64,000 nt of DNA from Rhynchonema sp. JSB1_4. Its lineage: Eukaryota; Nematoda; Chromadorea; Monhysterida; Xyalidae. Where the stretch lies: positions 1 to 64,000 of the forward strand of contig JASAMV010007542.1 in NCBI GenBank assembly GCA_030248065.1, written 5' to 3'. A model generated the notes under the pieces. That model saw only the letters and a program-made list of their open reading frames with translations, had not been told where the DNA came from and made no database searches. Shown piece by piece: positions 33,419 to 53,708 of the stretch; within the stretch, counting starts at the first letter, position 1, and each line of letters starts with the position of its first letter. Made by a program: the position numbers and the translations under genes.

Positions 33419-35058
33419 AAAATTAATCCAAAAAATTTCAGAGCGCACAAAAGACAACAGTGTCGAAATGCAATCCTGATAACCATTCACAACAGTGTTC
33501 AACGGGGTTCACTGTGCCGTTCTCACTTTTTCCGGCCTTGGTTTATGCAGGTCACGGAAGTGCTGGCAGACCGTGAACAGCTTGCAAGCAATCGGAATTT
33601 AAAGTTTCTAAATAAAATCATTCGGTGAGCGTGCCAATCCAAGAAACAGGAATAAACAACACAAGAAAGAACGCAAAACGTTACAACACGACCAATATGC
33701 GTGTACCACGTTGGGCAAAAGGTGTTCTGAGAGGCCCAGTCAGTGACGGGAGCGACATGCGATGTGAGAAAGTGCGCTGAACACTCCAGCAATACAGAAA
33801 AATTCCGTGATCGTGAAAAAAGTGGACAAAACCGGGCTGTAGTCGACGGCCGACGACAAGTGAGTCAGTCAATAATCATCACCACACAGAGACACGTGGA
33901 GCCGGAGCGTGTGTATGGCCATTGTGCGGCTGGTCAGCCGTCCACGGACATGAACAACCAAACGTGGTGTGTATGTATGTGTGCACTGTGCACTGCACGC
34001 TGTGGAGCCCTAAGTCCTACACTTGATTTGTACGTTGAAGCGGGCACATGGAAACAGTAAAACCGACGCTAAAGTGAGAAATGCTGTGAATATCAGCGCA
34101 GCCAGTCGGGAAACAGGTTCGTTGCAGATCGGGGTGCATTTCGGGCAGGCCGACCGCAATAAATTCCAAGATGGCCGCCGCCATGAGTTAATACAGCGCC
34201 AGGTCGCTCAAATTACCCGGCTGACGAAGTCTCTTTTTATTTCGTGTATGCGAAACACGACAAAGTCACGGAATATACCCGTTGCAAAAAGATAGATTGT
34301 GAAGTGACCAAGTGACGTAGCAACCATGACGTGGTTTCAGCTTAATTGCAGATCAGTTATGCCATCAAACAAAGCAGCAAAATAACAGCAAACAACATGA
34401 CTAAGCCACACAGCGGCTAGTTAACGTCCAGCAAAAATGAGTACAGGCAAAAATGCAGGCGGCAGTAAACTGGACCAGCGCCAACCAGTTTGCTGTTTTA
34501 GTCAGTTTACCACACGTTCAACATATCGTTACATACAGTGTGTGTTGTACGACGACACAGCATGTCAAAGTTGGGAAAAACGGAATGCTTTTTCTCTGTG
34601 GCGGTGCGCAGCAAAGTCCGCAACGAAAAACAAAAAATGTTTATAGGACAAAAAATATTTCGATGTGGTTTATTTCCCGTCGAAGAGCTAAATATCATGA
34701 TGAGGCGACACATCGTGGAAAGCTGTCTATCCATACGTTTGCACGACAGAACACTGAATAGCAATGACAGTGAGTTTGGTAGGGCTATCTGTTTCATGTA
34801 CAACACAACGTTCTGGCGGAGCTGTCTCGAACATAAGGTCCTGGTCTGAGCTTGGTGACACTAGCATACCATTGCGAGCAGTGCCATGGAGCCGTGAATG
34901 GTCAAAACGATTTCTTTTTCGTTGACTTGCTGCCTTCGAAGTTCGCATTGCATGGTCCTTCATGATTGTGGCTCGATTTGCAGTGTTCGAACGGGATTCA
35001 TTTTTAATCCCGGGATCGGGATTGGGATCAAGAAAGTGTCGGGATCGGGATTGACCAG

Positions 35059-35140
35059 ATAGTCCAAAAGCGATAGTTTTTATCATTTTATGCATAAGAT
35101 AGTCCAAAAGCGATAGTTTTTATCATTTTATGCATAAGAT
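35059..35140. repeat. Exact tandem duplication, 40-bp unit
   Basis: The unit beginning AGTCCAAAAGCGATAGTTTT at 35061 is repeated without change at 35101, inside the hAT element. It may be a recent slip or an assembly artefact. Confidence 0.9.
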
Positions 35141-35248
35141 GCAAGTTAGTCTCACAGACAACCATGAAACATGTTTATCACACATGGATAAACACCCGGA
35201 AGTGATTAAAGCCAATTGAAAATCGAGAATAGCTGATGACGGATAAGT

Positions 35249-35601
35249 TCAAAGATCATAATTGTAGTCGATCAGTGGCAAAGCCTTTGACAAAAAGACA
35301 AGTATTTCACCTTTTTTTGGTTTCAAGCAGTATCTTTTGTCATGAAACAAATCATCTGCACTGGAAAAGAGCTGTTCAGAAGGCACGCTCGTAGGCGGAG
35401 CGCTAAGATATTTGGAAGCTAGACGTGCCAGTCGCGGAAACTTTATCTCATTTGTTGCCCACCATGACACCATTTCCTCGAAACTGAGTTCCTTCGTTCG
35501 ATGCAATTTTGTGTAACCGTTCAGTTCTAGCCCGACTTGTTCGCGGTTGGTGGTGCTTGCGGTTTCATCACGCTCGGAATCAGCCGTCGAGCACCTCTTA
35601 G
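35249..35601 (-). pseudogene. hAT transposase fragment, C-terminal dimerisation domain
   Basis: The frame ending at 35249 shows the hAT C-terminal domain: VSWWATNEIKFPRLARLASK, then PPTSVPSEQLFSSADDL, FHDKR, LKPKKGEILVFLSK. The Ser-Glu and final hydrophobic helix match the family consensus. The BED zinc finger and the DDE catalytic region are absent. Upstream the frame runs into the foldback insertion at 35602, so any start codon there is not original. It cannot encode an active enzyme. Confidence 0.88.
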
Positions 35602-35957
35602 GGGCGCCGCCACGCAAACACGGTCGTGAGCCGCGGACCAGCAATAATTCTATGTCCAATGACCGCCCCGCGTTTGCATGGCCGCACTTGCTGGTCGTGG
35701 TTTGCGGGTCGCTTGAAACATTTATTTAGCCATTACACACAAAAATAAACCAATCAGCGCTGTGCTACGGCAGTCTGCGACGTTGGCTGGACGCTGATTG
35801 GTTAAATTTTGTGTGTTGCAGCCAAACAACTGTTTCAAGTGACCCGCAAACCGCGACCCGCAAGTGCGGCCATGCAAACGCGGGGCGGTTGTTGGACACA
35901 TAGAACATTTTTCTGACCCGCGACCCGCGCCCGCGTTTGCATGGCCGCGCCCTTACT
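35602..35957. mobile_element. Foldback MITE inside the hAT element
   Basis: TTAGGGGCGC at 35602 and GCGCCCTTA near 35957 open imperfect inverted arms of about 120 bp containing GCAAACGCGGGGCGG and GTGACCCGCAAACCGCG. The loop contains a second small inverted pair (CCAATCAGCG and CGCTGATTGG). The target duplication is unclear. Confidence 0.75.
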
Positions 35958-36504
35958 ACAGCTTGGCGAATTATAATTGCATAATTTTTTACTTTTTGTT
36001 CTCAATACTTAATCCCGATCCCGGTACCTTTTTGGGCGGGACCGGGATCGGGATTGACTTTTTCAAAATGACGGGATCGGGATCGGGATCAGAAAAAGGG
36101 TCCGGGATCCCGGGATCCCGTTCGAACACTGTCGATTTGTACGTTTCAGTGTGCGGTTATTCTGTTTGGGAACGAAGTGTCAGCTCATGTTGTTGTTGTT
36201 TGCATCGGTTTTCTTCATTAAAAATGTCAACAGTAGCACCAGTGAAGCTCGCTTCGGATGTGGTATAGGGTTGGACTTGTTGTAGCCAAAAAGCCCAAGC
36301 CTGAATATAGGCCGAAGCCCAAACCCAAGTCTAGGGTCCAGGCCTAAGCCACCACCCGGAGCGAGCTTTTCTAGTATATTCGTCGCACGATGACCATACA
36401 CATGAGAATCCATTCAAAATTTTTCTTGAATGGTAAAGCACGCTTCGCTGCCGATCATCAGCGTCCTATATTTTTCCAAAAATTTCTCTGCCGGTGTCAC
36501 GACA

Positions 36505-36830
36505 GTGGTGGATCCAGGTTTTGGCCAAGGCAGGGGCCAATCCAGTTATTTTTATCTGGCGCTTGTTCAGAATTTCGTGCTTTTTTTACACCAAATAAAA
36601 TGCACAATGTGACAATGCACGCGAAACTTTGACACCTTACGCGCACGAAAGCCAAATTTTATTGCAAATTGGAGCATGACGAGCGAAGCGCGTTTTTGGA
36701 CTTTTGAAGTGTATCAGAGTGAAAATCCTGCGATTTAGGGGGTCCTTTTTCCTTCTTCCTTCCGAAACGGTGCCCCATTCAGGAGCCAAATGGACCAAAG
36801 GGGGGATCACATGCCCCCTGTGGCATAAAT
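36505..36830 (-). repeat. Dispersed repeat, copy 2
   Basis: Inverted, longer copy of 29230-29445: GGATCCAGG at the left, GCACGAAAGCCAAATTTT in the middle and GGAGCCAAATGGACC near the right. Confidence 0.65.
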
Positions 36831-38623
36831 GTTGTGGAAAATGAAACGCTTGTGATCTGCAGCGAGCCGTGCCTTACCAATCAGGAAAAGTTATTGTCGT
36901 TGTGCGGCCAACACCATGTCAACGGCCACAATGTTTGCTTAGCTCGGTGCAGAATACAAGATTTTTTACCATTCTTCTCATCATTTTATGTTTTATTCAA
37001 GTCTCATCATGTCATTGTAGCATCTCACGTGCACTGAGTTATACGTTTGTGAAACGCGCAGCAAAGAAAAAAAAGCAAAAATCATCAGAAAAACAATGAA
37101 AATAAAGGTATGTATTTGTGTGTGCTTGTGTGTGCGTCTGTGTCACATACAGATTGGAAACATACATAGGCAATGTAGATGTACACATGATAGAAAACGA
37201 CAAAACTTTACAAATCAAAATATTGAATGTATTTATGATAGTATTCGGAACGTCCGTGCGTGTGTGTACTGCTATGCACAAGAGTACGTGAAATAGAGAC
37301 AAAATACACAACAACTGTTCAAAAGCAAAACTCTTGAAATGTCCAAAAACCACCCTACATTCACTGAACTCTCTCGATCTGATCAGCTGGGCGACCGGTC
37401 TCGCAAAATTGGCAGAGGAAACCAGCAAACAAACAAATGACTAAACATTGTAAAAATGCAAGACAACATGTGCACCACAACATCAGTGTTCAGTTTGGTT
37501 TAATTACCATCTTTTATTTCGCTTGCCAAACTTGAAACACAAACTTGCAGGTGCACATCTAATAAGGAACTTGAGAAAAACTTCCGCTCACGAAACAATC
37601 AAGAGCTTGACCTGCCGAGATAAAATTACAAGCATGACAAATTGCACGAAACTACAGTAAATATTGTTGGATTTATATGTATGAATCAATGTTATACTAG
37701 AATTATTCCTGTGCACACAAGTCGATATGATAAACGATAATCACATTGTGAATGCATGTAATATACTTTCTATCTTTGCTTGCTTGTTTCGACAAAAATG
37801 GATAACACAAACGATTCCATTAACTTGTATTGTATACATTACAAGAAAGGTATTAAACAATAACGTGAAATGTTGCTTACAATTGAATGTGTGTGACAGA
37901 GAGCGAACAGTGAGTAGGGCATGCTGAAATAAACCGCGACAAAAATGCGGCCTCGGTTGCGGGTGGATTGGAAAAACAATATAATAATGAACGTGATAGT
38001 GGCGAAAAGAGAAGTGTCAAGTTGAGAGGAAATGCATTTCCATGGCAATTTCGATAGAACAAAATGAAGGAATAGTTTTAACCTGACAACAAAATAAACT
38101 CCGATTCCTGTTTGTATATAGACACACCTATACACACACCGCACACCAAGTGTAAGAAAAAGTACGAAATTAAATTGCGAAAACAAAAAAAAATGAAGAT
38201 TGCGGTATGAAGAGAGAAGAGAGAGAGATTGTGGCTGTGTGGCATGGTATACACGAATGTGTGGGTTTTCAACAAAATTTTATAATAAATGTTTGAAAAA
38301 AGTACACATGCGCGCAAAAATGCTACAACCGGCGGCAGGCGAGAAACGGTCCACGAAAGCTCAAACAGACGCAACGAACGGAATTGCGCACAACGAAACA
38401 AACTCTGTTGTAAGTCAGTATTCTTTCGCGCTCCACGCGCGGGCACCACTAGAAAGCTGGATGTGCCATAAAAGCAATGGATAACAGAGACTGTACAAGG
38501 TAAATTGAAAATGCGTCCCCTAAGGTATCAATATGACTACGACGTGTCACCACACGAACAACACACGACAGGCTAAAAATCGTCATCCAAATTCTTTAAT
38601 CCTCCTATAATATAAGGAAAAAG

Positions 38624-38827
38624 GTCGATTTATACTTCTGACTTCCGGGAAGTAGAAGTCAAAATGCGGAGGTCACTACCATGCCGAAGTGCCCGGCAAG
38701 GCTGTGATTGCCTGCTCCGCTCTGTCCGTTGACCGCTACCTGCCGTCTACTGTTCTTGCTCTGTCAATGAGCTGAACGAGCAGTCACAAATTGCTGACTG
38801 CCCGGCAGTCAAGGTATAAACCGACCA
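38624..38827. mobile_element. Short MITE with GGTCGATTTATAC ends
   Basis: GGTCGATTTATACTTCTGAC at the left pairs with the inverted right end GGTCGGTTTATACCTTGAC. Both continue into CCGGG-containing stems. No certain target duplication was found. Confidence 0.6.
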
Positions 38828-41800
38828 TAAATCCATACTTGACCGCCATTTTCAGCATTTCACATGTGACAAAAATGCAGTTGAATTGGATGCAATTCAA
38901 CTAGTAGGTATCATATTATGAATCGCGAAAAAATTACCAGAGGTGTAGTTGCCAGAAAGTTACGGCAGAAATGCAGGTAGTGGTAGGTGTGCAGAGCTAA
39001 CAGATGTTTCACAGTAAATGTGCAGTGGTTGAGACAGAAGTAGGTGTGCTTATTCGGTTAGCTTGATATAAGAAAGCAAACACTAAAACCAGCCAAATAA
39101 ACGCACGTGTATAAATACATAGAACATCCAGTTTTAGCACCAAAAATGTGGCTTTCATCGTCTGTGCACCACCAAAATTCTATTCTTAGGTCCATGCCAC
39201 CTGGCTTGCCAGATGGCCTGGGGGTACTAAGCAGCAGCACTTGTGCGCTCGCTGCACACAAGAAACAACTGCATAATGCAGTCGGCAAGCCCGCTGGAAC
39301 ACAGTTCATGTATTCTGCAAGTGGGTGGATCTCAGTGAAAACTTGTTTTTGAACGGGTGATCTAGGTGTTGCACAGACGATACTTACGTATGAATGTACA
39401 GGTAGTGAGAGAAAGAACAACAAGTGCGTGCCTAACAACTTGCAAACAAAATGTCCACTTTAAAACATACAGTCATTCAATGAATGAATCAATAATATTA
39501 ATAATCATAAAAAAATAATATGCCATCAAAATTGGAATGTGCTCAAACGTGATGTGACGCCCGTCGAATTGAACGAATTAGATGACTCGATTCAGCGGCA
39601 CATGTCGTCGTTGAGTTTAACTGAAAACAAACAAAAATGTGAGGATTTAAAAATTTGAACACAATTTTGCAGATGTTTTAGATTGATCGGGCAACGAGCC
39701 AGTTACGTATCAGTGCAAAAAACCATGCCCCCATTTAAATTCCGATTGGCAAATGTACATATACATTATTGTTCTCCCTACCCAACCAGACAATAAGGAC
39801 TATTTGTATCGCGCTCAGTTGGATCGTTGGTATAAAACTGTGCAATTGGTACGATGAGCATGCACCGGCCCACGACGGCAGTTTCGACAATTAGTATGTC
39901 ACACATAGTGCGCGTAACGTGACGCTGGTAGCATTTATCGGTCACATATCTCGCGTGGCATGGCACGTGACTTATTATTACATGGTATACGTGTGTGTAT
40001 TGCAACAGTACAGTAGTTTCGGCAACGGCAACAATTATGACCAAACGTCCAGCTCTCTGGCCAGCGCACACTGTCTACCTACGTCCCCAAGCCCGCCACT
40101 GCGCAAGTCCCCCTCAATTTGACACATGCTAGCCCAGACACAGATGCAGAAATCGAGAGCGCATTACATAGAAGTGGCTTTGCATTCAAATTAGCTGTGC
40201 ACTCACACTCACCCAGAGCGCAAAAAGTGAACTGGTAGCGATAGATGCCGATTACGAATGAGACGAGATAACGAAATATCATGCGGTTGCCATAACTCGA
40301 TCCAGGGTGCGTCTGGCTTTCAAAATCGACAACAATTATTTTCGTTGGGCAGCCTAGAACACATGCACAATGCCACGCTGCTAACCAAAGTGAACACTTT
40401 TTCATCACTCGGAAACCAAATTATGTTCAGCTGCATTCAGACGATTACACATGTTTTGCTGCTCAACAGCCAGTTGCCTGAAACCCACAGCAACATTTTT
40501 ACTTAATCCGGCAAATTATTTATCCATATACATGTGGCAAAAAAACATTACGTTTTCAAAACCACAAACCAGGACTACGGTGTAACTCGCTCACTCGTAT
40601 TTCGCATTCATGCGCATCTAAATAATGAGTGCATTTACGTAATGTGCCCACATACTCTGCTAAATGTGCGCTGCGGCTGCAGCACAGAAAATTTGCATTA
40701 TGCTCATCGGCGGTACCATTGACACATTTATCATCGAATTGGGGTTGATTTCGATAATGTTTCGTTCATCAAATAATACACCTCCCCTTCATCGCAACGT
40801 CTTTCACCCAGTTTTGCTGACGTGACGTCTAGTGAACGCTGAACGGTATCATGACATCCCATTGCGGCGCGGCAATGTGTAACTTGTTCATCAAAAAGCA
40901 TCCTGCTGCCATCACGCAGTGAAGCCGTGAATGGCCACGCGTTGTAGGTGTAGATAGTGTATATACGTGTAACCGAAATGTAGGTAATCGCACTAGCCAA
41001 GAAGACTGACCGACGACACATTGTAGATAGTGAGTGAATCGCAACAAACAAGGAAAGGACGGAAATGCAAAGCACATGCGTGCGTACGCTGTACCCATCG
41101 GTTTGTCACCTGCGCAACGACAAAACAAACGAATACGAATGTGAGAAAGAGAGAGAGAGAGACAAACGCCGAGAAGGTCGTTGTTGTGTGCGACAAAAAT
41201 GAAGCACGTGTACATGTGCACCAATTGCCGCTCAACGCAGCACACACAGGATGACCTTGCGTTCAGGCTCAAGCACACATTCATTCTGCAGCGGTGTGAT
41301 AAAATCACGGCACAACTCTCTCTCATGTGTTGCTGATAATGCAAGCGTAGGTATTCGCCAGCCATCAGTGCTCCAACGCTGAGTGGGTGTGAGAGAGAAC
41401 ACAAACTTCTTCAAAGACTTCAGGTTGAATTAGCGCTTTCTAGGTATTTGAGCGCAATTTCGAAAAACGTGCGGATCATGTGTGAGTTCAACGATACGAG
41501 AACGAAACTTCGGAAAAGGTCGCAATGCAACCAACCAAACACATGGTATACCGCACAGCAGGTATTTGATAAGCCTCGGAAACAATAACGTTGTTTGATA
41601 ATTTTCAATGCCCATGTGAAATCTAACATTCCCTACCACATCAAGTTTGGTTTTTCTTTGCTGCAAACGAACAAGTCAAGTGCACTATACATGACGAACG
41701 TTAGTCAGCCAGTCGTCAACAGCAGCGTTACGCATTTCGTCTTACATGCGCTGCTGGTTTTTCAATAAATGCGTGAACGTGCCCAGTTGACTGATTCAGT

Positions 41801-44800
41801 GATTCATTCGCAAGCAAAAACAGCCCATGTATGTATACGTATGTACTGCACGATAATAATAATGACACTTCGCTTGAACGAATCACAAGTCTGTGCACAC
41901 AGACATGTTAGTCTGTTGACGATGTTGTTGTGCGGTTTTTGACAGACGTTATTCTCACATCATTCCCCCTCTTGCTGAAAATAACAAATCTGGCTGGTGC
42001 GTATATGTTTGTGCGAGTTGTTAGCGACGTTGATAAATAATTGAGTGATTTCTACCGTGACGGGTCTGGCTCGCTCCTGCGTGTCTTGAACACAACACGG
42101 GTAACCACGCGCATGGTGCAACTGAGCGAACCATGCGTACCTAGCTTCAAGTGTGTAGTTTCAAGCATGTCGTCAATCTCGCACTTTCAGTCAAGCACTC
42201 CCAATCACAACAGGAAATAGCGCTTTGGGCCGCGAACAAGTATACATTCAAAGTTGCTGTCCCCCCACCGCAACAATACCACCTGGGTACTTTTCTTCAA
42301 ATGGAAGTCCAACGTCTGGACAAGCTTAACTGTGACACGAACAATATGCGGTCGTGCGTGCGAAAATGGTCGAAATTTCACGCTAAGTTGCGTTGACCAG
42401 CAACGGGTGCAAGTAAGGGCCGCAGTCGACGGGCACATGTGGCAGAAATGACCTCTTTTAAACATCAGATTGCATGCCACGATGACGAAGTATCAGTCAT
42501 CATGATGACAAACGAGCAACAATGGAGTATCATTTGTGCTTCTGGGGCCTCGGCAACAACCGGTCGACCGCGTTCGATCTGGTCGGCAGTGCACATTGTT
42601 TTTGTATCTTTGTCACTATGGACCTTTGCAAATCCGCAACAAAAAACAAAATAACACTTGCCCCCGTGCTTGATGGGAAGATGAACGCGCGACATAAGCA
42701 GGCGACAGCGCAATCGCTGCACGCAACATTTTGATGTGTCGAACGCGCGCGTGTGTGCCAGGCACTGGCAGTGTGCTGAAACCCCCGATAATAAGGCTGC
42801 GACACAACATGCTACTGAAGTCGGCACACAACATGTGTCCGAGAATACATAATTTTCGTTTAACACGCTCAACTGGACCGGTTCAGATTTCGTGCCGTTT
42901 CCAAACTATACACGGCAGGGTCTCGGACCAAAATTGCGTTATCCAAAAAAATCGACCGAAATTTGACAAGCCAAACAAACAAGCCAGTGTGGTTGCTGAG
43001 CTCCAACCTGCTTGATTTCTCTAAGTTTTGTCTGGCCGTGATGCACCATGTGCCGAGCTTGATCCAACAAACAGCAACGGCTCCAAACGCCCATCAAGAA
43101 TAAGACCACCAATTCAAGACACACATGCGGAAAAGCAGCTAAGAAGCCAAGCCGCAGCCATCAGTTGGCCAAAAATAATGCGGCCGCCGCCGCAGCCCTC
43201 CCTCGCACATCCAATGCCGAGCCCGACCCCCGTCAAAACGACCCAGTGCAAAGCACAGCAGCGGCGTGTTTGTGTGTAATGTGCATACGAAACGCTCCAA
43301 GCCTGGGTGTGCAGTGCAGCACCAGCAGCACGGGCAAACCAATTCAGTACAGCATTACCAATCGCAATGTGTTGCTGATATCTAGTGCTGTACACACATA
43401 CGCGCTTGGTATATAATAGGACCGAGCGAGCAAGGATGTATACAACCGACCAACCAACACATTTGAACGTGCGCACACACGTGCACCAACGACTACATAA
43501 ACGCGTTGCCTTTACCCGATCACAGATGTGAAAGCAAAGGGCTCGGTCGGTACTGCTGGACACTGCATCACATAGTACGCACGCTAGTATATGTCCGTTA
43601 CGTGCGTGGCCCAGACAGACACCACAAGCGGTCATTTGGGTACTGCACTCGCTCGAGCCATGACTGGTAAGTAGTGGTTGTCCTACGACGATGCATGAGT
43701 GCATCACCGACATCAAACCGAGAGGCCTGAGTGATTTCATCAGGTAATACCTTTGAATCCAGGTGAATATGGAGGAGCTCATCTGTCTCTGTCGAACGAT
43801 TCGGCCCAATCGCTCACGAGAGAGCCTAGTACCCCACCGCGAACGGTCGTAAACGAAACATAAAACGTTCGACTCGACGAACGCGCACACCAAGCAAACC
43901 AACCAACGTCACGTGGGTTGCAGCTGCGCACGTGATGATGGACGAACATCACAAAGCCCCCTTTTGCATAATCTGTAATCCATTTGAGAGAGATGTCGAT
44001 GTGTGCAGCACAATGGCCACGCAACCGCAGTTGGTCGGTCGAAGTTTTAATCCGCGCAATCGCAACAGAAGTATGAGTGAAAGTTAGTTGCACTGCAACA
44101 AGTTGCGCGAGCACGCTTTGTAAATTCAGCCACATAAAATGAAATGATCACAAGTTCCGTGTCACCCAAACACACACACACAACCCCATTCATTCATTGC
44201 TCAATCAAGCGCATGCCCCGTGTCCAATTGTGTTATCATCAGTGACATGTCAATTCAGTTGGTCCCCACCCCACTGCTACTAGATCGAACCACACGCCAC
44301 CAAAACTCGCATGTCCACTTTTGGGGAAACAAAAACTATAGTCAAATTCGTTTGCGTTGTAGCCGAGCGTGTTTGTGAAGCCCGATATTAGCCACGCACG
44401 CAGCAAGCCGTAGTACGACTGAGAACTGCGCAACTGCTGGCCAGCGTCCTCCCTATGTTCCGCTAACGTTATATATAAGCAAAAGTAGCCAAGGTAACAT
44501 GATCCGATGAAGTGCAGGCGAAACTTACAGAACGTAAGCAAGACCCTGAGGCCACTACCATGGTCACCGCCGTAACAGCCAAAAGGCACAAACGCCTAGT
44601 CTTGGCGGCCACCCACCAGTCCCCTCTCCTCTGGGCTCAAAGCGCTATTATATTGTCCAGTGGACAGAGACAGAGCAGTGTCAAATGACCCAGCCAGTAG
44701 GACGACAGAGGTCAGTCACAGCCTGCCAAGCCAAGACCGAATAATGAAAGGCCAGAATGAATGGGGGTGTCGGTCGGCTCCGAGTGAAACAGACGAAATA

Positions 44801-46409
44801 AATGACCCAAGCCTCCGCTGCTGCTGTGCTACTAAAGCACCACCGAAATGGCTGCTTGTCATTGTGTGCGTAATGTAATCGTGGAACATGTGTTTTATTG
44901 CTTTTATAGCTGTGTGCACGTGCGTTTTTGGTCTTTTTCTCACAATTATAATGCACGAGTGTGCATGTACAATAGCAAGATCACGCAGTCCAAATATGCC
45001 TTTGCCCTGAAACAATGCAGACCACATGCAAACATCCACGCAGAAAACTGCAAAACCCTCCTCCCGTCAGCCAGCTCTATTTTTTCCAACATCGCCGAGA
45101 TACGGCAGGCTTTCAGAAAAAAACTGGCCAAAACCTCAACGCAAGCACACAAACACAGTCCAACCGGGTGCAATACTCCCCCGTCGGGAGCGCGAAGCAG
45201 CACGAGCTCAAAGCACGGCTTCAGCTGCTACACACGCATACCGTCAGTTGCGTACAATACTGGCTGTGTAGGTATGTATATGTATGTGCACATACAGTCA
45301 CGCACAAGCGCAAGTCCGATATGCAAAACAAGCTGCTAGCCGCATACATCGAACGGAGACGGCCATAACTAAGCCTCACTAGGCAGGCATCACGTGAGTC
45401 CAACCAATGTACTGTGCCGCGTGTGTGCTATGCACAAAGAAAGTGCAGCTGCAGCACCGGCACAGGCTTCATCAAAAGCATGGCCCCAGTACAGTGGCAT
45501 AGAGGGACGCACCGTACTGTACAGTGGCACACGCGTCCATTACTTGTCACAGAAACTGCACCCTAACTCAAGTGCTACTTCTCATATCGACACTGCTGCA
45601 CAACGCCAAGCTCAGTGTCGCTGACTCTGACACGCAGGATAATGGCACGAAGCAAACCAAGTCGCAGCTGTCCCACGTAGATGGAACTGATCAAAAAAAC
45701 TTTCCCGCCAAACCGATAACGCAGTCGCCTGCGGGTAGGTAGCCCACTCTGTTCTGTGCGCGCATTCATTTCCGCAACAAATTGACAGTTTGAGACGGAA
45801 ATACCAAAAACCTGTCATTGAATTCGTATAGCAGTCTAGGCTCGGGCAAACAAATTGCACAGCCCCATCGGTCTAATATCTAGTTCCAAAAAGTAAAAGT
45901 CAGAAAATGTAAAACTGTGCGAACCAACCGAAATGTGTCCGCTGTAACAAACGTTGACAACGTGTGTGTGTAATTGAGTAAAGCTGCTCGTTCCATTGAC
46001 AACGGTCGTATTGTGGTGGTGTGATCATGATGATGATAATAACAATAATTATGAAACGAAGTCGTGTGTTTTGTCGTCGGATGAAAGCGCGAAGGGGGGC
46101 GAACAGTAGGGTACATAAAGTCAGTCGAACAAACATTAATATTGCTGCTGGTAATAGCCGATTGATGCACAGCGATTGAGTCATTAATTGTCCACGTGAA
46201 TCGGCGCGTGTCAGCAAACAGCCATAGCGCGTGTTGAAAGAATGCCGCAACCAACGAACGAACGAATATTGTAATGTCTCAATAATATGATGAAATAATG
46301 ATTATATTGTTGTTGTGGTGGTGACGCGTCGTTTCCACAATATGTAGGATGCCAACAATAACAGTCGAATGTGTGTTCGAATGTGGCGAGATCAAACGAT
46401 ACGAAGGTG

Positions 46410-53623
<7,214 letters not shown>

Positions 53624-53708
53624 CTGTTGTGCATTAATCGAATCGTATTGAACCGTCACACGCCCTTGTCAACCACATGGCCATCCCTGTGCGATCGGTA
53701 AATTTTAT
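53624..53708 (-). other. Putative 5' UTR part of DYRK coding exon 1
   Basis: An acceptor (TTTTTTCTTCAG) at 53709 begins an 85-bp stretch with a TGA in the DYRK frame before the ATG pair. This implies an upstream non-coding exon. Confidence 0.55.

Larger units (their letters stand above)
31719..34972. other. Unassigned; upstream side of the unidentified gene
   Basis: This should contain earlier exons or the promoter of the gene ending at 27197, but none could be chosen. It holds the repeat at 32316-32475 and the inverted repeat at 33268-33418. Open frames are short, overlapping and without motifs. Confidence 0.4.
34981..36131 (-). mobile_element. hAT transposon, internally deleted, with exact 8-bp TSD
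   Basis: Ends CAGTGTTCGAACGGGAT (inverted, 17 bp) flanked by TCGATTTG at 34973-34980 and 36132-36139. GGGATCGGGAT motifs are reiterated just inside both ends. The minus strand keeps the C-terminal dimerisation domain of the transposase. A 356-bp foldback element is inserted upstream of that domain. Confidence 0.95.
36140..46409. other. Largely single-copy region without a supportable gene
   Basis: About 10 kb between the hAT element and the DYRK stop codon with few repeats. It could be extended 3' UTR, intron or regulatory spacer. The longest open frame is 262 codons (43114-43902, minus); it is Cys-rich, lacks motifs and overlaps other frames. Simple GA and TG runs occur (for example 41147-41163). 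Repeats noted: a dispersed repeat at 36505-36830 and a small inverted element at 38624-38827. Confidence 0.5.

Noticed and set aside
39541..39650. Possible + strand exon with frame NWNVLKRDVTPVELNELDD
   Set aside because: The frame is short, has no good acceptor and no in-phase partner exon was found.
40210..40310. Possible minus-strand exon with hydrophobic segment IFRYLVSFVIGIYRYQF
   Set aside because: A donor-like GTGAGT is present, but no partner exon joins in phase to the unidentified gene or to DYRK.
40829..41404. 191-codon minus-strand ORF
   Set aside because: It is Ser/Leu/Cys-rich without motifs, and the complementary strand is a GA-rich low-complexity region.
43114..43902. 262-codon minus-strand ORF, the longest in the window
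   Set aside because: It has no recognisable domain, skewed Cys/Val/Arg composition, overlapping frames on both strands and no supporting splice or poly(A) context.
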